Shown one piece after another: positions 1 through 7,046 of a stretch of 8,431 bases of DNA. Made by a program: the position numbers and the translations under genes. The notes under the pieces were generated by a model. It was given only the letters and a program-made list of their open reading frames with translations. It did no database searches and was not told where the DNA came from. The DNA comes from Pseudomonadota bacterium (GTDB lineage Bacteria > Pseudomonadota > Alphaproteobacteria > Caulobacterales > Caulobacteraceae), in NCBI GenBank assembly GCA_023416055.1, contig JAEZIH010000171.1, positions 1 through 8,431 on the forward strand. The letters are read 5' to 3'. Positions within the stretch are counted from its first letter, which is position 1. The number at the start of each line of letters is the position of its first letter.

Positions 1-1233
1 GCGCCGTCCGACGCCCTGCTGGTCGCCTTCGCCAGCCAGACCGGCCTGGCCGAGGAACTCGCCGGCATGACCGCCGCCAGCCTTTCGAGCGCCGGGGTCC
101 CGGCCCGCGTCGTCCCGCTCGGCGACCTCGAACCCGGTCAGCTGAAGGCCGCCGGCCGGGTCCTGATCATCGCCTCGACGACCGGCGAGGGCGACGCTCC
201 CGACGCCCTGTCGGGCTTCGCCCGTCGGCACATGACCGCCCCCGCCGATCTCGCCGGCCTGTCCTACGGCCTGCTCGCCCTCGGCGACCGGAGCTACGCC
301 GACTTCTGCGGCTTCGGACGCACCCTCGACGCCTGGCTGCAGCGCTCCGGCGCGACGCCCCTGTTCGACCGGGTCGAGGTCGACAACGGCGAGGCGGACG
401 CCATCCGCCACTGGCTGCACCAGCTCGGCGCCGTCGCCGGCCGCGCCGTCGAAGCCGACTGGACCCCGCCAGCGTACGACCGCTGGCGCCTGGCCTCCCG
501 CCTCCACCTCAACCCCGGCAGCCCCGGCGGCGAGGCCTGGCGGCTGGCCTTCGAACCCGTCGACCACGTCCCCGTCTGGGCCACGGGCGACATCGCCGAG
601 ATCGGCCTGCCCGCCATGGACGGCGCCCCTCCGGCCAGCCGCGAGTATTCGGTGGCCTCCCTGCCCTCCGACGGCGTGGTCGAGATGATCGTCCGGCTCG
701 CCGTGCGCGAGGACGGCTCGCCCGGCCTCGCCTCCGGCTGGTTGACCCGCGGCCTGCGGCCTGGCGATCCGGTCGACATGCGGCTGCGCACCAACCGCAG
801 CTTCCACACTCCGCCGGCCGACGCCCCGCTGGTCCTGATCGGCAACGGCACGGGCCTGGGCGGGCTGCGCGCCCACTGGCGGGCTCGCGCCGGCGCCCCC
901 CACGGCGGGACCTGGCTGCTGTTCGGCGAGCGCACCTCGGCGCACGACGCCTTCCTCGATGACGAGCTGCAGGCCGCCCTCGCCTCGGGCTTGCTGACCC
1001 GCCTGGACCGCTGCTTCTCGCGCGATCCGGGCGACGGCCGCTACGTCCAGGACCTGCTGACCGCCCACGCCGACGAACTGACCCGCTGGGTCGACCGGGG
1101 CGCCGTCATCCTCGTCTGCGGCAGCCTCGAGGGCATGTCGACCGGGGTTCACGCGGCGCTCGAGGCCGCCCTCGGCGCCGACCGCCTGCTCCAATTGACC
1201 GAAGCCGGCCGCTACCGCCGCGACGTCTACTGA
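1..1233 (+). CDS. Flavodoxin/FNR-type diflavin reductase, 5'-truncated (probable PepSY-type iron reductase)
   Basis: The reading frame is open from base 1, so the true start lies left of the window; the ATG at 67 is internal, because the FMN phosphate-binding loop (SQTGLAEE, residues 12-19 counting from base 1) precedes it. The rest of the flavodoxin domain follows: STTGEG (59-64) and the GDRSYADFCGFG loop (95-106). An FNR-like module comes next: FAD-binding REYS (214-217), LASGWLT (243-249), the NADPH-binding loop GNGTGLGGLRAH (281-292), FSRD (339-342), CGSLEGM (373-379) and the C-terminal RYRRDVY. This is the electron path NADPH to FAD to FMN. The FNR part is compact, without the long helical connecting domain of CysJ. 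Annotators often name such proteins sulfite reductase alpha, but no cysI or other sulfur gene is visible. The convergent neighbours are PiuC and a siderophore receptor. Related iron-linked proteins carry an N-terminal PepSY membrane region, so I infer that one lies off-window. Domain calls are secure; the substrate is inferred. Confidence 0.88.
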   Translation, partial: APSDALLVAFASQTGLAEELAGMTAASLSSAGVPARVVPLGDLEPGQLKAAGRVLIIASTTGEGDAPDALSGFARRHMTAPADLAGLSYGLLALGDRSYADFCGFGRTLDAWLQRSGATPLFDRVEVDNGEADAIRHWLHQLGAVAGRAVEADWTPPAYDRWRLASRLHLNPGSPGGEAWRLAFEPVDHVPVWATGDIAEIGLPAMDGAPPASREYSVASLPSDGVVEMIVRLAVREDGSPGLASGWLTRGLRPGDPVDMRLRTNRSFHTPPADAPLVLIGNGTGLGGLRAHWRARAGAPHGGTWLLFGERTSAHDAFLDDELQAALASGLLTRLDRCFSRDPGDGRYVQDLLTAHADELTRWVDRGAVILVCGSLEGMSTGVHAALEAALGADRLLQLTEAGRYRRDVY

Positions 1234-1236
1234 GCC

Positions 1237-1914
1237 TCAGACCTCGGACCAGCGCCTCAGCAGGTTGTGGTAGACAGCGGTCAGCTCCAGCACCGCCGGG
1301 TCCTTCGGGCCCTTGTCCAGCGTCACCCGCTGGATCGCCACGTCCAGCCGGAACAGGGTCTCGCGGTCGGCGTCGTCGCGGACCAGGCTCTGCAGCCAGA
1401 AGAAGCTCGCCACGCGCGCGCCGCGGGTCACCGGGGTGACGCGGTGCAGGCTCTTCGACGGATAGAGCACCAGGTCCCCGGCCGGCAGCTTGACCGTCTG
1501 CGGGCCGTACATCTCCTCGATGACCAGCTCCCCGCCGTCGTAGTCATCGGGCTCGGACAGGAACAGGGTGCAGGACAGGTCGCTGCGGATGCGCACCGCG
1601 CCGCGCTGGCGGATGGCGTTGTCGACGTGCACCCCGAAATGCTCGCCGCCCTCGTAGCGGTTGAACAGGGGCGGAAAGATCGTGTGCGGCAGGGCCGCCG
1701 AGACGAACATCGGATTGGCGTTCAGCGCCTGGACGACCAGGGCGCCGACCTCCTTCGCCTCGGGCGAGTCCTCCGGCAGCTGGCGATTGACCTTGGCCGT
1801 CGCCGACTGGTGGCCCGAGGTGACGTTGCCGTCGACCCACGCCCCCGCGTCCAGCCGCGCCCTGAGGGTCGCGACCTCGTCCTTGCTGAAGACGCCGGGG
1901 ACGTGGAGCAGCAT
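1237..1914 (-). CDS. piuC: PiuC/YbiX-type Fe(II)/2-oxoglutarate-dependent dioxygenase (PKHD-type hydroxylase)
   Basis: This 225-residue protein has the normal full length of the PiuC/YbiX family. The double-stranded beta-helix core carries the iron triad H96-x-D98 (in GVHVDN) and H157 (in KSLHRV), with R167 placed to bind the 2-oxoglutarate carboxylate. [11 protein letters not shown] just before the triad and [10 protein letters not shown] (124-133) are typical of the family. It is expected to be cytoplasmic, with no signal peptide. The physiological substrate of PiuC is not established; the family is repeatedly found beside TonB-dependent siderophore receptors and is iron-repressed in pseudomonads. 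Here the ATG is 6 bases after the receptor's stop, and I see no strong ribosome-binding site, so the two are probably co-transcribed and translationally coupled. The stop is 3 bases from that of the convergent reductase, leaving no room for a conventional terminator. Confidence 0.93.
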   Translation of the reverse strand: MLLHVPGVFSKDEVATLRARLDAGAWVDGNVTSGHQSATAKVNRQLPEDSPEAKEVGALVVQALNANPMFVSAALPHTIFPPLFNRYEGGEHFGVHVDNAIRQRGAVRIRSDLSCTLFLSEPDDYDGGELVIEEMYGPQTVKLPAGDLVLYPSKSLHRVTPVTRGARVASFFWLQSLVRDDADRETLFRLDVAIQRVTLDKGPKDPAVLELTAVYHNLLRRWSEV

Positions 1915-1920
1915 GATCGA

Positions 1921-4134
1921 TCAGTAGCGCAGATTGAGCGTCAGGATAGCCTGCCGCGCGGGGGCGATGTCGGCGTGGTGCACCCCGTTGGTGCGTACGA
2001 TGTAGTCCTCGTCGCCCGCGTTCTGGACGTTGAGCTGCAGCGAGGCGCTGTCGGTCAGGTCGTAGGAGGCGAACAGGTCCACCCGCGTCCAGGCCGGGGC
2101 GTAGATGCGGTTGGCCCCGCCGCCGGCCCCGCCCTGGTTGCCGCCGAAGCTGTCGGAGACATGATAGAGGCCGCCGCCCAGCGCCAGCCGCGGCGTCACG
2201 CGGTAGGTGGTGAACAGGCTGAAGCTGTGCTCCGGCGTATTGGCCAGCGGGTCGCCGATGTTGGCGTTGCTGTAGGCGCCGGAGACCAGTTCGGAGTCCA
2301 TGTACGTGTAGCCGCCGAACACCTGCCACTCGCGCGTCAGGTTGCCGGAAACCCCGAGCTCCACCCCCCGCACCTCGGCCTCTCCCGCCTGCTCGAAGAC
2401 GCCCGGCGACACCTCGATCTGGGCGTTGCGGCGGGTGGTGCGGAACAGGGCGCCGCTCAGCGACAGGCGGTCGCGGAACAGGCTGGCCTTGGCGCCGATC
2501 TCGAAGCTCTCGCTCTCCTCCGGATCAAGCAGATCGCTGCCGACGCCGTTCTGGTCGCCGGCCGAGACCGTCGGCGGAGTCGAGGAGGTGGCCCAGGAGG
2601 CGTAGACTCTGGTGTTCGCCGTCGGCTTGTAGACCAGTCCGGCCTGGTAGTTGACGAAGTCCCATGAGCCTTCCTCGAAGGTCGGAACCGTCGCGCCGCG
2701 CGGCAGGCTCGTTCCGTCGACCTCATAGGTGTCGTGGCGGACGCCGAGGTTCAGCACCCAGCGGTCCCCGAATTTGATGGAGTCGAACGCGTATAGGCCG
2801 AAGGTGTTGGTGTTCGAGTGGGTCTCGATCCCCCGCTCGATGGTCCCCGTCCACGGGTCCGACGGGTCGGGATCATAGACCCGGGTGCAGTCGAAGCCGG
2901 TCAACGGCGCCGGGCAGGCGCTCCCGCCCGTGGTGGTCACCGTGTACGAGGCGTTGCGGTTGATCTCGCGGCTGTACTCGAAACCGATGTCGAAGCTGTG
3001 GGTCAGGCCACCGGCGTCGACCTCGCCGTAGAGGTCGACCACATTGGCGAAGGTGGCGGTCGGATTCCAGCGGGACTTCAGGCCGCGCTTCATCCACCAC
3101 TCGCCGTCGATCAGCTGGGCCGCCCCGCCGTCGCCGGGGTTGGTGACGACATAGTCGTTCAGCGTTTCGGCGTAGCGGGTGACGTTGCGGATCGTCAGGC
3201 CGTCGCCGAGGCGGTGCTCGACCTTCAGCGTCAGACTGTCCGCCTCGTTGGTCAGGTAGTCCCGCGCGGTCAGGCCGTAGAAGCTGTTACGAGGCACGTC
3301 GAGCACGCCGCTGTCGGTCGTCCGCACGCCGATCTTGGTGAACAGGGGGACGCCGTAGTCGGGCATCTGGTCCGAAGTCAGGTGGTAGTAGCTGAGCGTG
3401 ACGCTCGTCGCCGTCTCCAGACCCATCGCGGCGGAAAGCCCGAGGCCCCACCTGTCGTAGTCGACCGCGTCCCGGCCCGGCGTGTCGCCCCCGGCGGCCA
3501 TCAGATTCAGGCGCAGCCCGGTGGTGTCGCCGAGGCGCCAGTTCTGGTCCAGCGCGCCGCGCAGGTAGCCGTCCGTGCCCGCGCCCAGCCCGAACCGGGT
3601 GAAGTCCGTCAGGCGCGGCGCCTTGGACGCCAGATTGATGCTGCCCCCGCCCGAGCCGCGGCCGGAATAGACCGCGTCGGGGCCCTTGATGACCTCGACC
3701 TGTTCGAGGTTGAACACCTCGCGCTGCTGGCCGCCGCTGTCGCGGATGCCGTCGACGAAGATGTTGTTGCCTGAGGACTGGCCGCGGATGAACGGCCGGT
3801 CCGCCAGCGGCTGGCCGCCCTCGCCCGCCCCGAAGGTGATCCCCGGCGAGGTGCGCAGGATGTCCTGCAACGAGGACGCCGCGGTCTGCTCGATGATCTG
3901 TTGCGGGATGATCGTCACCGATCGCGGCGTGTCCGTCAGCGGCGCCACGAACTCGGGCGACTGGGGTTCCCGCCGGGCCGGCTGGCCGGTGACCGTCACC
4001 GTGCCGAGGTTGGTCGCATCCTGCGGATGGCCGGGCTCCATGTCGGGCCCGGCAAGCGCCGGCGTCCCCGCCAGCATGCCGGCGGCGCTTGAGGCGAAGA
4101 GCAGGGCGCGAAGCGCTTCGGGACCGGAGACCAT
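1921..4134 (-). CDS. TonB-dependent siderophore receptor (Fiu/PiuA-like, catecholate-type)
   Basis: This 737-residue outer-membrane receptor imports ferric siderophore using TonB-ExbBD energy. An N-terminal signal peptide ends near TPALA (cleavage after about A28). A TonB-box-like GTVTVTG lies at 44-50. The plug domain spans about 64-175 and includes TDTPRSVTIIP, SLQDILRTSPGI, RPFIRGQSS, NIFVDGIRD and VEVIKGPDAVYSGRGSGGG, all typical of siderophore receptors. A beta-barrel follows to the end and closes with LTLNLRY, with the terminal aromatic residue needed for outer-membrane assembly. Cysteines 407 and 416 sit in a predicted outer loop and may form a disulfide, as in many such receptors. The ATG at 4134 gives a complete signal peptide, and no upstream in-frame start is visible. 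It heads an operon with the PiuC-type gene. A Fur-like site 19-41 bases upstream suggests iron repression. The Fiu/PiuA assignment rests on plug style and the PiuC neighbour; the actual ligand cannot be read from sequence. Confidence 0.93.
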   Translation of the reverse strand: MVSGPEALRALLFASSAAGMLAGTPALAGPDMEPGHPQDATNLGTVTVTGQPARREPQSPEFVAPLTDTPRSVTIIPQQIIEQTAASSLQDILRTSPGITFGAGEGGQPLADRPFIRGQSSGNNIFVDGIRDSGGQQREVFNLEQVEVIKGPDAVYSGRGSGGGSINLASKAPRLTDFTRFGLGAGTDGYLRGALDQNWRLGDTTGLRLNLMAAGGDTPGRDAVDYDRWGLGLSAAMGLETATSVTLSYYHLTSDQMPDYGVPLFTKIGVRTTDSGVLDVPRNSFYGLTARDYLTNEADSLTLKVEHRLGDGLTIRNVTRYAETLNDYVVTNPGDGGAAQLIDGEWWMKRGLKSRWNPTATFANVVDLYGEVDAGGLTHSFDIGFEYSREINRNASYTVTTTGGSACPAPLTGFDCTRVYDPDPSDPWTGTIERGIETHSNTNTFGLYAFDSIKFGDRWVLNLGVRHDTYEVDGTSLPRGATVPTFEEGSWDFVNYQAGLVYKPTANTRVYASWATSSTPPTVSAGDQNGVGSDLLDPEESESFEIGAKASLFRDRLSLSGALFRTTRRNAQIEVSPGVFEQAGEAEVRGVELGVSGNLTREWQVFGGYTYMDSELVSGAYSNANIGDPLANTPEHSFSLFTTYRVTPRLALGGGLYHVSDSFGGNQGGAGGGANRIYAPAWTRVDLFASYDLTDSASLQLNVQNAGDEDYIVRTNGVHHADIAPARQAILTLNLRY

Positions 4135-4152
4135 GGACTGACTTTTAACTGA

Positions 4153-4175
4153 GATTGCGATGCGCTCGCATTAGC
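4153..4175. promoter_or_regulatory. Candidate Fur box 1 (siderophore-receptor side)
   Basis: The core at 4156-4170 is TGCGATGCGCTCGCA: a perfect TGCGA/TCGCA inverted repeat around 5 bases, matching the 7-1-7 Fur layout at 5 of 7 paired positions. The flanks (GATT to the left, TTAGC to the right) resemble the outer part of Fur sites. It sits 19-41 bases upstream of the receptor ATG and overlaps the proposed -10 element, where a repressor would block RNA polymerase. The inverted repeat is seen directly; the Fur assignment is inferred from position and gene context. Confidence 0.55.
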
Positions 4176-4195
4176 AGCTTGGCCGAAGAGCGCAA
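4168..4195 (-). promoter_or_regulatory. Possible sigma-70-type promoter for the receptor-piuC operon
   Basis: Read on the minus strand, TTGCGC (4195-4190) is followed after 16 bases by TAATGC (4173-4168). Transcription would start about 25-30 bases before the receptor ATG. Both hexamers only partly match consensus, but the placement and the overlap with Fur box 1 fit an iron-repressed promoter. Confidence 0.3.
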
Positions 4196-4201
4196 GACGT
4201 C

Positions 4202-4216
4202 TGCGAACAATTCTCA
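4202..4216. promoter_or_regulatory. Candidate Fur box 2 (EAL-gene side)
   Basis: TGCGAACAATTCTCA is a 7-1-7 imperfect inverted repeat (5 of 7 pairs). It resembles the classical Fur 15-mer pattern TGAGAATNATTCTCA, differing mainly in the left half. It lies 47 bases upstream of the EAL-gene ATG and about 27 bases beyond Fur box 1, so Fur bound here could affect either divergent promoter. It is one of the few A/T-richer stretches in a very GC-rich window, which is typical of regulatory DNA. No convincing plus-strand -10 was found. Confidence 0.45.
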
Positions 4217-4263
4217 ACTTTCCGATTTACCCGGACTTCACGACCGTCCGCTATGCCGGGGGA

Positions 4264-5616
4264 ATGCGCAGTCCGCTCGCGTACCTGTCGGCGCTGCTGT
4301 CGCCGGCCTCCGGCCGGGCGAACCCGCTCGACCATGCGGCGCGTCTGGCCCACATGGCCCTGCACGATCAGGAAACCGGCCTCGGCAACCGCCTGTCGCT
4401 CGAGCGCGCCGCCGCCGCCGAGACCGACGTCTACGTGGTCCTGTTCGGGGTCGACCGCTTCGAGGTGCTGCGCAACGCCATCGGCTACGACGCCATGGCC
4501 GGCCTGCTGACCACCGTCGGCCACCGTCTCGCCGGCCTCACGGGCGCCTCGGTGGCCCGTGTCGGGGCGGGCGTGCTGGGCCTCGTCCTGCGGTCCGCGG
4601 ACGACGACCAAGCCGTAGCCGACGCCGCCCGCCTGTGCGAGGCGGCCCAATCGCCAGTCGTGCTCAACGGCGCCCCGGTCGACATCGCCCTGACGGCCGG
4701 CCTCGCCCGCACGGGTCTGGTCAACCGCACCGTCGCCTCCCCTGTCGACCGCGCCGCCATCGCCGTCGACCAGGCCCGCGCCGCCCACGTCCGCGCCATG
4801 GGCTTCGACGCCGGACGCTACGGCGACCCCGCCGGCAACCTGTCGCTGATCAGCGAGCTGATGGCCGCCCTCGACAACGGCGAGTTCTCCCTCAACTACC
4901 AGCCGAAATACGACTTCCGCTCCGAGGGAGTCGGCGCCGTCGAGGCCCTCGCCCGCTGGACCCACCCGCGCCGCGGCTGCGTCCCGCCGGATCTCTTCGT
5001 CGGCATGGCCGAGGAGACGGGCCACGTCCGCCCGCTGACCGAATGGGTCATCCGCCAGGCCATTCATGACCAGGCCCGCCTGCGCCGCGCCAGGCATGAC
5101 CTGACCGTCTCGGTCAACGTCTCGGGCCGGCTGATGTCCGACGAAAGCTTCGCCGACTTCGCCCTCGAGGCGGTCGAGAGCTCGGGCGCCCGGCTGTGCT
5201 TCGAGATCACCGAGACCGCCGTGGTCGCCAATCCCGAGGTCGCCCTGCGCATCCTCGGCCGCTTCTCCGGCGCGGGCATCGCCGTCTCGCTGGACGACTA
5301 CGGCTCCGGCCTGTCGTCCCTGACCTATCTGAAGCAGATTCGCGCCGACGAGCTGAAGATCGACAAGAGCTTCATCCTCGGACTCGACGACTCCGCGCGC
5401 GACGCCCTGCTGGTCAAGTCGACCATCGACCTGGCCCACGGCCTCGGCATGAAGGTCACGGCCGAAGGGGTCGAGACGCCGACCGCCCTGGCCCTGTTGC
5501 GCGGCATGGGCTGCGACATGGCCCAGGGCTATCTGATCGGCCGTCCCGTCTCGGTCGACGCCCTGATGGAACGTCTCGGCGGTCCGCGCGCGACCGTCGC
5601 CGCCGCGGCGGTCTGA
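4264..5616 (+). CDS. Degenerate GGDEF-EAL protein, probable cyclic-di-GMP phosphodiesterase
   Basis: This 450-residue protein has no signal peptide, transmembrane segment or PAS/HAMP sensor and is probably cytosolic. Residues about 30-170 form a GGDEF fold: the entry motif DQETGLGNR (35-43) is kept, but the active-site turn reads GAGVL (about 101-105) instead of GGDEF, so cyclase activity is unlikely. Residues about 195-432 form an EAL domain with every expected catalytic position: E227-A-L-x-R231, N285 (SVNVS), E314 and E317 (FEITET), D344-D345 (DDYGSG), K365 (ELKID), E401 (AEGVET) and Q421 (QGYLIGRPV). Hydrolysis of c-di-GMP to pGpG is therefore expected. The degenerate GGDEF could be a GTP or dimerisation module, as known for some hybrids. 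The ATG at 4264 has a GGGGGA stretch almost touching it. An ATG 11 bases upstream is in another frame. The gene is divergent from the siderophore receptor and shares its Fur-like regulatory region. Confidence 0.93.
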   Translation: MRSPLAYLSALLSPASGRANPLDHAARLAHMALHDQETGLGNRLSLERAAAAETDVYVVLFGVDRFEVLRNAIGYDAMAGLLTTVGHRLAGLTGASVARVGAGVLGLVLRSADDDQAVADAARLCEAAQSPVVLNGAPVDIALTAGLARTGLVNRTVASPVDRAAIAVDQARAAHVRAMGFDAGRYGDPAGNLSLISELMAALDNGEFSLNYQPKYDFRSEGVGAVEALARWTHPRRGCVPPDLFVGMAEETGHVRPLTEWVIRQAIHDQARLRRARHDLTVSVNVSGRLMSDESFADFALEAVESSGARLCFEITETAVVANPEVALRILGRFSGAGIAVSLDDYGSGLSSLTYLKQIRADELKIDKSFILGLDDSARDALLVKSTIDLAHGLGMKVTAEGVETPTALALLRGMGCDMAQGYLIGRPVSVDALMERLGGPRATVAAAAV

Positions 5617-5635
5617 GCCGCCCTCAGCCGGCGGC
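5617..5635. terminator. GC-rich hairpin at the convergent gene junction, possible terminator
   Basis: GCCGCC, a 7-base loop and GGCGGC form a perfect 6-bp stem starting right after the EAL-gene stop and running into the last codons of the convergent reductase gene. Neither side has a T-tract, so it is not a textbook intrinsic terminator. Position is its main support; such stems also arise by chance at this GC content. Confidence 0.25.
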
Positions 5636-6832
5636 CACCCCCTTCATCGTCACCGCCGGATCGGCCAGACGCGCGACGTCCACCGCCGTCCCGCGCCCGA
5701 TCATCTGGCGCCCGGCCATGAACTCGGCCGGGGCGTTGACCGCCTCGACGCAGACGATGCGCTCGCCCGCCAGGTGGAAGACCGCGAACGCCGCCGCCTG
5801 CGGATCGCCGCGCACCACCTGACGGTCCGCGCCGTGCGGCAGGCCGGCGATCTGCAGCTTGACGTCGTACTGGTCCGACCAGAACCACGGAACCTCCGGC
5901 GCCGGCGCCGGCCGCCCGGCGATCGCCGCCGCCGCCTGCTTGGCCTGCTCCAGCGCATTCGGCACGCTCTCCAGCCGGTGCATCAACCCGCCATGGACCG
6001 GGATGGGCCGGAAGGTCACGTCGCCGATGGCCCAGATCGCCGGATCCGAGGTCCGCGCCGTCTCGTCGACGACCACGCCGTTGCTACAGGCCAGACCCGC
6101 GCTGGCGGCCAGCCGGTCGCAGGCCTCGGCCCCGACCCCGACCAGCACCGCGTCCGCCTCGATCAGGCGCCCGTCGGCCAGCCGCACGCCGCCGTCCTCA
6201 AACCCCGCCGCCTCGACCGAGGTCAGGACCTCGACCCCGCGCTCGCGGTGATAGCGAGTGAAGAAGTTCGACAGGGTCTGCGAGGCCACGCGCGCCAGCA
6301 CCCGGTCCATCCGCTCGATGACCACCGCCTCGGCGCCCAGCGCCCTCGCCGAGGCCGCCGCCTCCAGCCCGACATAGCCGCCGCCGACCACCGCCAGCCG
6401 CCGCCCCGGCCCCAGCGCCGTCTTCAGCTTTTCAGCGTCCGCCAACGTGCGCAGCTCCAGCAGGTCCGGCCGCTCCGCGCCCGGCAGGGCCAGCTTCCGC
6501 GCCGTCGACCCGGTGGCGAGGATCAGGGCGTCGTACGCCTCGAGCGTCCCGTCCGCGAAGCTCACCGTCCGCGCCGCCGCATCGATCGCCGTCGCCGTCA
6601 CGCCCAGCCGCAGCTCGATCCCGTGCTCGGAATAGAACTCCTCTGGCCGCAGCAGCAGGGCCTCCAGATCCGCCTCGCCCTTCAGCCAGGCCTTGGACAG
6701 GGGCGGCCGCTGGTACGGCGGCGCCGGCTCCTCGCCCGCCAGCACGATCGGCCCCTCGAATCCATACTGCCTGAGCAGGGCCGCCGCCGTCCCCCCCGCA
6801 TGCCCCGCGCCGATGATCAGAACCTTGGTCAT
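5624..6832 (-). CDS. FAD/NAD-dependent ferredoxin reductase family protein
   Basis: This 402-residue protein matches the length and layout of single-component ferredoxin/rubredoxin/putidaredoxin reductases serving Rieske oxygenases and P450s. The N-terminal FAD Rossmann motif is GAGHAG (8-13), followed by PPYQRPPLSK (38-47), typical of this family. The central NAD site is GGGYVG (150-155), with an acidic residue E173 at the end of the second strand, which suggests NADH preference, though R174 follows it. The second FAD motif is IWAIGDV (266-272), and a C-terminal reductase domain begins around WFWSDQYDVKLQIAG. No redox-active CxxC pair is present, so it is not a thioredoxin-type reductase. 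No ferredoxin or oxygenase gene is visible, so its partner must be encoded elsewhere. The start MTKVLIIGAG is at the usual distance from the FAD motif. I see no Shine-Dalgarno sequence, and the heptamer tract begins only 12 bases upstream. Confidence 0.9.
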   Translation of the reverse strand: MTKVLIIGAGHAGGTAAALLRQYGFEGPIVLAGEEPAPPYQRPPLSKAWLKGEADLEALLLRPEEFYSEHGIELRLGVTATAIDAAARTVSFADGTLEAYDALILATGSTARKLALPGAERPDLLELRTLADAEKLKTALGPGRRLAVVGGGYVGLEAAASARALGAEAVVIERMDRVLARVASQTLSNFFTRYHRERGVEVLTSVEAAGFEDGGVRLADGRLIEADAVLVGVGAEACDRLAASAGLACSNGVVVDETARTSDPAIWAIGDVTFRPIPVHGGLMHRLESVPNALEQAKQAAAAIAGRPAPAPEVPWFWSDQYDVKLQIAGLPHGADRQVVRGDPQAAAFAVFHLAGERIVCVEAVNAPAEFMAGRQMIGRGTAVDVARLADPAVTMKGVAAG

Positions 6833-6844
6833 GGGATGCAGATA

Positions 6845-6879
6845 GAGGGGCGAGGGGCGAGGGTCGAGGGGCGAGGGGC
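6845..6879 (+). repeat. GAGGGGC heptamer tandem repeat, 5 units
   Basis: Five 7-base units lie head to tail; units 1, 2, 4 and 5 are GAGGGGC and unit 3 (6859-6865) is GAGGGTC. It starts 12 bases before the ATG of the leftward reductase gene and would be in that gene's leader or promoter region. It runs without a phase break into the CAGGCAG array. A partly complementary copy of the unit 3/4 junction (GAGGGTCGAGG) occurs inverted at 7006-7017. Confidence 0.9.
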
Positions 6880-6942
6880 AGGCAGCAGGCAGCAGGCAGC
6901 AGGCAGCAGGCAGCAGGCAGCAGGCAGCAGGCAGCAGGCAGG
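6879..6942 (+). repeat. CAGGCAG heptamer tandem repeat, 9 perfect units
   Basis: Nine identical copies of CAGGCAG occupy 6879-6941, followed by one more G. The 7-base period continues that of the GAGGGGC tract. Perfect identity across nine units suggests recent slippage-driven change, so the copy number may vary between strains. It lies wholly between genes, where the unit length would alter promoter or leader spacing rather than a reading frame. Confidence 0.95.
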
Positions 6943-6980
6943 TTCGTTCCGCCGTCGGTCAGATCAAGCTAGCTCACCCT

Positions 6981-7008
6981 GATGCCTGCTGCCTATTGCC
7001 TGCTGCCT
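6981..7008 (-). repeat. Inverted heptamer array, 4 units, facing the CAGGCAG tract
   Basis: Plus-strand units are GATGCCT, GCTGCCT, ATTGCCT and GCTGCCT. On the minus strand they read AGGCAGC, AGGCAAT, AGGCAGC and AGGCATC, the same heptamer as the 6879-6942 tract with three substitutions over 28 bases. The arms are 38 bases apart. The following bases 7009-7017 continue the inversion of the GAGGGTC block, giving nested symmetry that could fold into a long hairpin or cruciform. The ATG inside it at 6982 is in frame with yerC but is not its likely start. Confidence 0.85.
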
Positions 7009-7017
7009 CGAACCCTC

Positions 7018-7046
7018 TTGACCGTTCCACTGTTACAGCATAGTGG
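7018..7046 (+). promoter_or_regulatory. Possible promoter of the yerC-hisG-hisD operon
   Basis: TTGACC (7018-7023) is a good -35 element. It is followed after 17 bases by TAGTGG (7041-7046), a weak -10. Transcription from here would begin around 7052-7054, only a few bases before the yerC ATG, implying a nearly leaderless message. Such messages are known to be common in Caulobacter. The -35 overlaps the left arm of the inverted repeat and the -10 overlaps the right arm. Confidence 0.4.

Noticed and set aside
67..69. ATG at 67 as start of the diflavin reductase
   Set aside because: The frame is open to base 1 and the FMN-binding SQTGLAEE motif lies before this ATG.
1229..1239. CTGAGCCTCAG palindrome at the reductase/piuC junction as a terminator
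   Set aside because: It is a 5-bp stem with a one-base centre and no T-tract; it mostly reflects the two facing stop codons.
1267..2667. Long plus-strand open frame (466 codons) opposite piuC and the receptor
   Set aside because: It is a GC-rich shadow frame with Arg/Val/Gly/Gln-heavy low-complexity composition and no recognisable motif. The minus-strand genes are unambiguous. The same reasoning removes the long antisense frames at 2818-3774, 4171-5439, 5774-6982 and 7090-8160.
4253..4510. ATG at 4253 as the start of the gene facing the receptor
   Set aside because: It lies in a different frame from the GGDEF-EAL domains and its product shows no domain.
6879..7008. CRISPR-like array
   Set aside because: Units are 7 bases, directly contiguous, with no unique spacers and no cas genes.
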